From Pseudomonas sp. LFM046 (lineage in GTDB: Bacteria > Pseudomonadota > Gammaproteobacteria > Pseudomonadales > Pseudomonadaceae): 64,000 bases of DNA. Position numbers and translations under genes: made by a program. The stretch is from assembly GCF_000949385.2 (NCBI RefSeq), contig NZ_JYKO02000001.1, positions 1,016,620-1,080,619 of the forward strand. The letters run 5' to 3'. Shown here piece after piece: positions 59,264 to 64,000 of the stretch. The notes below the pieces were generated by a model that was given only the letters and a program-made list of their open reading frames with translations, was not told the origin of the DNA and did no database searches. Within the stretch, counting starts at the first letter, position 1, and every line of letters starts with the position of its first letter.

Positions 59264-59298
59264 GCCAATCGTCTTCCGTCGATCGGTTGACGATTGGC
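59264..59298. promoter_or_regulatory. Inverted repeat upstream of the luxR-type gene
   Basis: GCCAATCGTC (59264-59273) and GACGATTGGC (59289-59298) form a perfect 10-bp inverted repeat with a 15-bp centre. The TCGTC/GACGA half-sites are the same as in the 16-bp palindromes but about one helical turn further apart. It is 68 bp before the luxR-type ATG. It could be an autoregulatory operator or a transcript-end stem for the Rieske gene; no T-run. Confidence 0.45.
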
Positions 59299-59309
59299 AA
59301 GGGGCCGGC

Positions 59310-60356
59310 TTACGCCGGCTCTTTCACATCCAGGACAACAAAGGTGCGGGGCTCGCTGGCGGCGGCGTTCAGTTCAGCGATGTCGGTGTAGAACTGGTCG
59401 TACCACTTGCGCAGCTGGTAGACCGGGCCGTCGCCATCGCAGAGCAGCGGGTTGTCCACGCGGGTCTTGGTGTGCCAGATGGCCACGTCCTCGTAGAACG
59501 CATCCTGGGCCTGCTTCACGTAGGCCTTCGCCATCTCGCGGTTCTGCTCGTCGGTCAGCCCCGGCACCTTCTTCACCAGCACGCCGTAGCGCAGGGTGAA
59601 GCTGTCGAGGTCGATGGGCACGTGGCAGTTGAGCAGGACCGAGTGGATTTCCACGCCGTCCATCGCACCGGTCATTTCGGTGATCTGGTAGGCCGGGCCG
59701 AAGTAGGTGGCCACTGTGGTCAGCTGGCTGTCACCGGAGAGCCGCGCGCTGCCGCCGCGCATGTACTGGATGGCCGTATGGCCTTCGAAACGGTTGCTGA
59801 AGTGGGTCAGCTCAGTGCCGTGTACCGAGTCGAAGTGCGCCATATCGGCGACGTTGTCGATCAGCTCGCGGCAGTTTGTGTCGATTTTCATCTCCGCAAC
59901 TGCCCACTCGGCCCACTCCTCGCTGAAGCAGGCATCGATGCGCGGGATGGCCTGTTCGGCGATGGGCGGATTGCCTTCCGGGTCGTTCCAGACGAACAGC
60001 AGGTTGTTCTGCTCCATCACCGGCCAGGACTTGATCTTCGCGCGCGGCGGAATGCGCTTGGCGTAGGGGATGTCGTCGCACACGCCGTCGCCACGCCAGC
60101 GCCAGTCATGGAAGGGGCAGCGCACGGCGTCGCCTTCGACGCAGCCTTCGCTGAGGTCGGCGCCCATGTGCGGGCAATAGCCATCGAGGATGCGGATCTG
60201 CCCGTCCTCTCCGGCGAAGGCCACCAGGCGGGTGCCGAAGGCGTCCAGGCGGTGGGGTTTGCCATCGCGATACTGGCTGGCCAGGCCCAGGCAGTGCCAA
60301 CCTCGGGCGAAGCGCGGCTCCAGTTGCTTGGCTTCGATTCGGTGCAGGGTACTCAT
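59310..60356 (-). CDS. Rieske oxygenase, KshA-like (aromatic-ring/steroid hydroxylase alpha subunit)
   Basis: Encodes 348 residues. Rieske [2Fe-2S] ligands: CPHMGADLSEGC and RCPFHDWRW (CxH...CxxH, about residues 61-88). Mononuclear iron site: DNVADMAHFDSVHG with two histidines, and an acidic ligand in DAFYEDVAIWHTKTRVDNPLL. The latter stretch and GPVYQLRKWYDQFY are typical of 3-ketosteroid 9-alpha-hydroxylase (KshA). A ferredoxin reductase is required and is not encoded in the window. It probably hydroxylates a polycyclic or terpenoid-like compound; the substrate is inference. Confidence 0.88.
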   Translation of the reverse strand: MSTLHRIEAKQLEPRFARGWHCLGLASQYRDGKPHRLDAFGTRLVAFAGEDGQIRILDGYCPHMGADLSEGCVEGDAVRCPFHDWRWRGDGVCDDIPYAKRIPPRAKIKSWPVMEQNNLLFVWNDPEGNPPIAEQAIPRIDACFSEEWAEWAVAEMKIDTNCRELIDNVADMAHFDSVHGTELTHFSNRFEGHTAIQYMRGGSARLSGDSQLTTVATYFGPAYQITEMTGAMDGVEIHSVLLNCHVPIDLDSFTLRYGVLVKKVPGLTDEQNREMAKAYVKQAQDAFYEDVAIWHTKTRVDNPLLCDGDGPVYQLRKWYDQFYTDIAELNAAASEPRTFVVLDVKEPA

Positions 60357-60672
60357 CTTCTTGTTCTCCCATCAGGCTCGTCGGGGGCTGCAGGCGGCTC
60401 GGACGAACCATTGCAGCTAATGCGCTGATCGGATTCTGCGGTGCCAGCATTTCCCGGCATCGTCTGATCGGACGATGGCCGGCTCCACCCTGGCCGATTA
60501 ACTCTCCGCCAGAACAAGAATCGGAGCGGTGCCCCTGATCGGCATTCGCGGCGAGACCACGCTCGCCGCCGGGCAGGTCAGTCCTGTATTGCAGGACCTG
60601 GCAGCGCTCCGCCTGCCCCTCCCTGGTGGATTCCCGGGCATAACCCTTCACCTGAGCGAACGGAGAAACCGG
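60357..60672. other. Divergent control region between Rieske and reductase genes
   Basis: 316 bp with the perfect-arm palindrome copy C (60460-60475) and a weak -10-like TTAACT at 60498-60503. No gene is supported; upstream extension of the reductase frame lacks domain similarity. Confidence 0.5.
60460..60475. promoter_or_regulatory. Palindrome copy C, between divergent genes
   Basis: TCGTC-TGATCG-GACGA, with perfect 5-bp arms (7 bp with flanking CA/TG: CATCGTC...GACGATG). It lies 104 bp before the Rieske gene and 198 bp before the reductase gene. Followed by TGGCCGG as at copy D. Confidence 0.6.
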
Positions 60673-61647
60673 ATGCGCGCAGTAGCTATCGATCGACTCG
60701 GTGGGTCCGAGGTCCTGCAAGTGGTTCAACTGGAAAAACCGCGTCCCGGTCCCAGAGAAGTCCTGGTGCGGGTCGCCTGCGCCGGGGTCAATCCGGCGGA
60801 CTGGAAATGCCGCGAGGGCTACCTGGGCGGCTTCCTCGAATACCGTTTCCCCTTCGTCCTGGGCTTCGACCTTGCTGGCACCGTGGAAGCGGTGGGCGAG
60901 GGCGTGGACGGCCTCCTGCCAGGCACCCGTGTCTTCGCCCAGAGCGATGTGGGCGCGGGCAAGTGGGGCTCCTACGCGGAGTTCGCATGCGTGTCCCGCG
61001 AGTCGGTGGTGGTGATGCCCGACAACCTCGATTTCGCCGCGGCTGCCGCCGTACCGACGCCGGCCCTGGCCGCCTGGGCCGGGTTGTTCGATGAGGGCGG
61101 CCTGCGCCCGGGCATGAAGGTGCTGATCCACGGCGGCGGCAGTGCGGTGGGTGGTTTCGCCATCCAGTTCGCCCGCTGCGCAGGGGCACGCATCGTGGCC
61201 ACCTGCAGTGCCGATAACGCTGAGCGGGCCCGCAGCCTGGGCGCCGAATCTGCCTTCGATTACCGCACCGCCGACATCGGCAACGAGGTACGTCGATGGG
61301 CGCCGGAAGGGGTGGACCTGGTGCTGGACTGCATCGGCGGCGGCAGCCTCCCCGATGGGCTGGAACTGCTGCGCCATGGAGGCATCCTGGTCTCGATCCT
61401 CACCCTGGCGCCCGGTGACGCGGGGCCCGACCACGAAGCCGCTGCGCGCCGTGGCCTGCGCACCGCCGTGGCCTACAGCCGCATGCCCAGTGGCGAGCCC
61501 CTCGGGCGCATCGCGGCCTTGCTTGCCGCCGGTCGCGTGCGGCCACCCCATTTCGACCTGCTGCCCCTGGCCGAGGTGGCCGTTGCCCACGACCGGCTGC
61601 AGCACGGTCAAGTGCGCCGCAAGCAGGTTCTGCAAGTGGCCGAATGA
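60673..61647 (+). CDS. Medium-chain (quinone oxidoreductase-type) NADPH reductase/dehydrogenase
   Basis: A 324-residue zinc-less MDR. It starts MRAVAIDRLGGSEVL at 60673, with a GGAG-like site (GAGAAACCGG) upstream. N-terminal catalytic domain: ACAGVNPADWKCREG and FVLGFDLAGTVEAVG. Cofactor domain: VLIHGGGSAVGGFAIQFARC, with the A/G-x-G-x-x-G pattern. It probably reduces an enone or quinone using NADPH. It is followed after 87 bp by a short-chain dehydrogenase gene. Substrate unknown. Confidence 0.88.
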   Translation: MRAVAIDRLGGSEVLQVVQLEKPRPGPREVLVRVACAGVNPADWKCREGYLGGFLEYRFPFVLGFDLAGTVEAVGEGVDGLLPGTRVFAQSDVGAGKWGSYAEFACVSRESVVVMPDNLDFAAAAAVPTPALAAWAGLFDEGGLRPGMKVLIHGGGSAVGGFAIQFARCAGARIVATCSADNAERARSLGAESAFDYRTADIGNEVRRWAPEGVDLVLDCIGGGSLPDGLELLRHGGILVSILTLAPGDAGPDHEAAARRGLRTAVAYSRMPSGEPLGRIAALLAAGRVRPPHFDLLPLAEVAVAHDRLQHGQVRRKQVLQVAE

Positions 61648-61659
61648 CGGGTTCCGGCC

Positions 61660-61675
61660 TCGTCCGAGCGGACGA
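61660..61675. promoter_or_regulatory. Palindrome copy D, upstream of the SDR gene
   Basis: TCGTCCGAGCGGACGA sits 59 bp before the SDR ATG, just after the reductase stop codon. The -10-like TCTACT (61698-61703) is at the same distance from its centre as TTAACT is from copy C. Confidence 0.6.
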
Positions 61676-61734
61676 TGGCCGGCCTGTGCGGAAAGGCTCT
61701 ACTGGCTCCAACAGAACAAAAACAGGAGGCCGTG

Positions 61735-62550
61735 ATGGTCATTGAACAAGGCCAGGTGGCCGTGATTACCGGCGCTGCCGGCGGCATCGGCCGCGGGCTG
61801 GCGGAAGAGGCGGGGGCCCGTGGCCTGCGCCTGGTGCTGAGCGATGTGGATGGGCAGCGCCTGGCTGCCCTGGTCGACGAGCTGCAAGGGCGTGGCGTGG
61901 AAGTCGCCAGCCTGGCGGCCGACGTCGGTGACCCGCAGCAGGTGGACGCCCTGCGCGACCTCGCGGTGCAGCGCTTCGGCGGTGTCGACCTGGTGTTCAA
62001 CAACGCCGGCGTGATCCAGACCGGCTTCAGCTGGGAGATCGCCGCCGACCGCTGGCAGCGCCTGCTGGATATCAACCTGGGTGGCGTGATCAACGGCATC
62101 CGCAGCTTCGTGCCCCTGCTGCTGGGCCAGCAGCGTCCGGCCCAGGTGGTCAATACCGCGTCCCTCGCCGGACTGGTCTGCAGCCCCATGCTCGGTCCCT
62201 ACACCGTCAGCAAGCAGGCGGTGGTCGCCCTCTCCGAAACCCTCCACTACGAGCTGGCGGCGATCCAGTCCCAGGTCCGTGTGGCCGTGCTCTGCCCGGG
62301 GCCGGTGGCCAGCGACATCATGGCCTCCAATAGCGTCGTCGGCGCCGCCACGCAGCAGCTGGACAGCCTGCTGGACAGCAGCATTCGCCAGGGCATGGCC
62401 CCGCGCGAACTGGCCTGCGAGGTCTTCGCCGGCATCGCCGAAGAACGCTTCTGGCTGCTGCCCCACAAGAACTTCAAGCCGGCGCTGGAGCGGCGCCTCA
62501 ACAGCATCCTCGACGAGACCAACCCGGTCTTCCAGATGGCCGAAGCCTAA
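61735..62550 (+). CDS. Short-chain dehydrogenase/reductase
   Basis: A 271-residue classical SDR with cofactor motif ITGAAGGIGRGLAEE near residue 12, NNAG near 90, catalytic serine in NTASLAG, and active-site YTVSK. The start at 61735 has a GGAGG ribosome-binding site. It probably oxidises or reduces a hydroxyl/keto group of a hydrophobic substrate. It lies 11 bp before the alpha/beta hydrolase gene, so they form one transcript, possibly starting at palindrome D. Confidence 0.92.
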   Translation: MVIEQGQVAVITGAAGGIGRGLAEEAGARGLRLVLSDVDGQRLAALVDELQGRGVEVASLAADVGDPQQVDALRDLAVQRFGGVDLVFNNAGVIQTGFSWEIAADRWQRLLDINLGGVINGIRSFVPLLLGQQRPAQVVNTASLAGLVCSPMLGPYTVSKQAVVALSETLHYELAAIQSQVRVAVLCPGPVASDIMASNSVVGAATQQLDSLLDSSIRQGMAPRELACEVFAGIAEERFWLLPHKNFKPALERRLNSILDETNPVFQMAEA

Positions 62551-62561
62551 GGACCGCCACC

Positions 62562-63488
62562 ATGTCCCTCGACCCCCAGATCGCCGCCGTGCTGCAGCAG
62601 TTCAGCGGCATGCCGCAGCCGGACTACAGCCAGCTCGACCCCGCGCAATACCGCCAGTTCAGCGACAACCTGATGCCACCCATACCCGGCGAGCGCCTGT
62701 TCGAGGTGCGTAACCTCAAGGTGGCCGGCGCCGAGGGCGACCTGGACGCGCGCCTTTACCGCCCCGAAGACAGCAACAACCTGCCGCTGCTGGTGTTCTT
62801 CCACGGCGGCGGCTTCGTCATCGGCAATATCGATACCCACGACAATCTCTGCCGCAGCCTGGCCCGCCTGACCGGCGCCGTGGTGGTCTCGGTGGCCTAC
62901 CGGCTGGCGCCGGAGCATCGTTTCCCGGCGGCACCCCACGACTGCTACCGCGCCCTCTGCGACCTGGTGGAGCGCGCCCGTGACCTGGGCTTCGATGCCA
63001 GCCGCCTGGCCGTGGCCGGCGACAGCGCCGGAGCCAACCTGGCGATCGCGGTAAGCCGCCTGACGCTGATTCGCAAGGGGCCGCGCGTTGCCTATCAGTG
63101 CCTGTTCTACCCGGCCACTGATGCGCGCTGCGACAGCGCTTCCCATGAAGCATTCGCCGAGGGTTACTTCCTCACCCGCGAACAGATGCGCTGGTTCTGG
63201 AACCAGTACCTGCCGCGTCCGGAACAGGCGGACGACGCCCTGGCGTCGCCCCTGCGTGCCGAAGACCTGGCCGGGCTGCCCCCGACCACCGTCATCAGCG
63301 CCGAATACGACCCGTTGCGGGACGAGGGCGAGGCGTTCGCGCAGCGCCTCCAGCTGGCCGGCGTGCCGACCCGCCTGATGCGCTGCGACGGCATGATCCA
63401 CGGCTTCATCAGCATGGCGGCGTTCGTCGCCAAGGCCCAGGCCGTCCTCGAAACCGCCGCCGCCGACCTGCGTCAAGCGCTGAACTGA
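62562..63488 (+). CDS. Alpha/beta hydrolase, hormone-sensitive-lipase type
   Basis: A 308-residue esterase of the bacterial HSL family (family IV). The oxyanion motif HGGGFVIGNI is at about residues 86-95. The nucleophile elbow GDSAGANLA is near 158-166, the aspartate is in SAEYDPLRDEG, and the histidine in GMIHGF near residue 287. No signal peptide, so cytosolic. It hydrolyses esters or lactones; in this cluster it may open a ring made by oxygenation. Substrate unknown. Confidence 0.92.
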   Translation: MSLDPQIAAVLQQFSGMPQPDYSQLDPAQYRQFSDNLMPPIPGERLFEVRNLKVAGAEGDLDARLYRPEDSNNLPLLVFFHGGGFVIGNIDTHDNLCRSLARLTGAVVVSVAYRLAPEHRFPAAPHDCYRALCDLVERARDLGFDASRLAVAGDSAGANLAIAVSRLTLIRKGPRVAYQCLFYPATDARCDSASHEAFAEGYFLTREQMRWFWNQYLPRPEQADDALASPLRAEDLAGLPPTTVISAEYDPLRDEGEAFAQRLQLAGVPTRLMRCDGMIHGFISMAAFVAKAQAVLETAAADLRQALN

Positions 63489-63499
63489 AAGGAGTGCCC

Positions 63500-64000
63500 A
63501 TGGACAGCCCGCAGCGACTGATCGAGGCCATGGCCAGCGGCACCATGCTGGTGGTCACCGACGAGGATGAAGGCGAAGGCTCGCTGGTGATCGCCGCCGG
63601 CAATGCCGATGCCGCCGCCATCAACTTCATGGCCCGCGAAGCGCGCGGGCTGATCTGCCTGGCCCTGACCGAGGAGCGCTGCAAGACACTCGGCCTGGAA
63701 CTGATGGTGCCCAACTCGCGGGCTCGCCACGGCATGGGTTTCACCCTGTCCATCGAGGCCCGCACGGGGGTGTCCACCGGCATCTCCGCCGCCGACCGCG
63801 CGCGCACCATCGCCGTCGCCGTGGACCCGGCCAGCACCGCCGTCGACCTGGTGCAACCGGGCCATGTCTTCCCTTTGCGTGCCCAACCCGGCGGTGTGAT
63901 GCAGCGCGCCGGCCATGTGGAGGCCGCCTGCGACCTGGCGCGCCTGGCCGGGCTGATGCCGGCCGCCGTGCTGGTGTCCATCCTCGACGAACAGGGTGAA
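63500..64000 (+). CDS. RibB-like 3,4-dihydroxy-2-butanone-4-phosphate synthase (3' end beyond window)
   Basis: The first 167 codons are seen. The fold is recognisable (INFMAREARGLICLALTEERC, HGMGFTLSIEARTGVSTGIS, the GHVFPLRAQPGGV histidine and the AGHVEA glutamate). The acidic metal-binding loop differs from canonical RibB: DEDRENEGD becomes DED-EGEGS, with the arginine missing and the aspartate changed to serine. It lies 11 bp after the hydrolase gene with an AGGAG site. It may be a specialised or degenerate flavin-precursor enzyme supplying flavin for a cluster oxygenase. Confidence 0.88.
   Translation, partial: MDSPQRLIEAMASGTMLVVTDEDEGEGSLVIAAGNADAAAINFMAREARGLICLALTEERCKTLGLELMVPNSRARHGMGFTLSIEARTGVSTGISAADRARTIAVAVDPASTAVDLVQPGHVFPLRAQPGGVMQRAGHVEAACDLARLAGLMPAAVLVSILDEQGE

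Overview
This 64 kb window is chromosomal DNA of a high-GC pseudomonad. The evidence is a complete twelve-gene alginate operon (algD-8-44-K-E-G-X-L-I-J-F-A) with an AlgU-type promoter, an mvaT nucleoid-protein gene, a PctA-like amino-acid chemoreceptor, the aapJQMP transporter next to a carboxylesterase and rhlB, and a MocR regulator coupled to ccoG. The species cannot be fixed from sequence alone. There is no integrase, transposase, phage gene, CRISPR array, rRNA or recognisable tRNA. The only mobile-looking DNA is several families of short palindromic intergenic repeats.

Layout. 1-4.6 kb: the 3'-truncated gene of an AraC-type regulator, divergent from an EamA exporter/cupin pair; then a GNAT acetyltransferase, a small membrane protein, a short-chain dehydrogenase bracketed by inverted repeats, and another membrane protein. 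4.6-21.8 kb: the alginate operon on the minus strand, read from algD down to algA. A long AT-rich leader and control region precedes algD. A 247-bp repeat-bearing gap lies between algL and algI. 21.8-31.4 kb: yaaA, a PIN-PhoH ATPase, moaCDE for molybdopterin synthesis, an orphan amino-acid binding protein, and the convergent aapJQMP operon with a candidate sigma-54 promoter. 31.8-36.8 kb: carboxylesterase, a cNMP-binding GGEEF diguanylate cyclase, a membrane dipeptidase and RhlB. 37-44 kb: a six-gene minus-strand cassette with overlapping ends (RDD, SpoIIM-like, DUF4129, DUF4350, MoxR ATPase, DUF58). 44-53.7 kb: exonuclease I, MvaT, PurU, a CBS protein and a small acidic protein, a chemoreceptor, a HerA-like ATPase, a Pit-type phosphate permease and a small charged protein. 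54-58 kb: MocR-type regulator, CcoG, a 57-residue peptide and a Nudix hydrolase.

58-64 kb holds the least ordinary part. It encodes a LuxR-type regulator, a Rieske oxygenase resembling 3-ketosteroid 9-alpha-hydroxylase (KshA), a medium-chain reductase, a short-chain dehydrogenase, an HSL-type alpha/beta hydrolase and a RibB-like protein cut by the window end. A 16-bp imperfect palindrome (TCGTCYGRNYGGACKA) occurs four times here, three of them in promoter positions. I propose it as the operator of a small regulon for oxidation of a hydrophobic, perhaps steroid- or terpenoid-like, compound. That is inference.

Most gene assignments rest on family motifs read directly from the translated sequence. 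Promoters, operators and terminators are pattern matches only.
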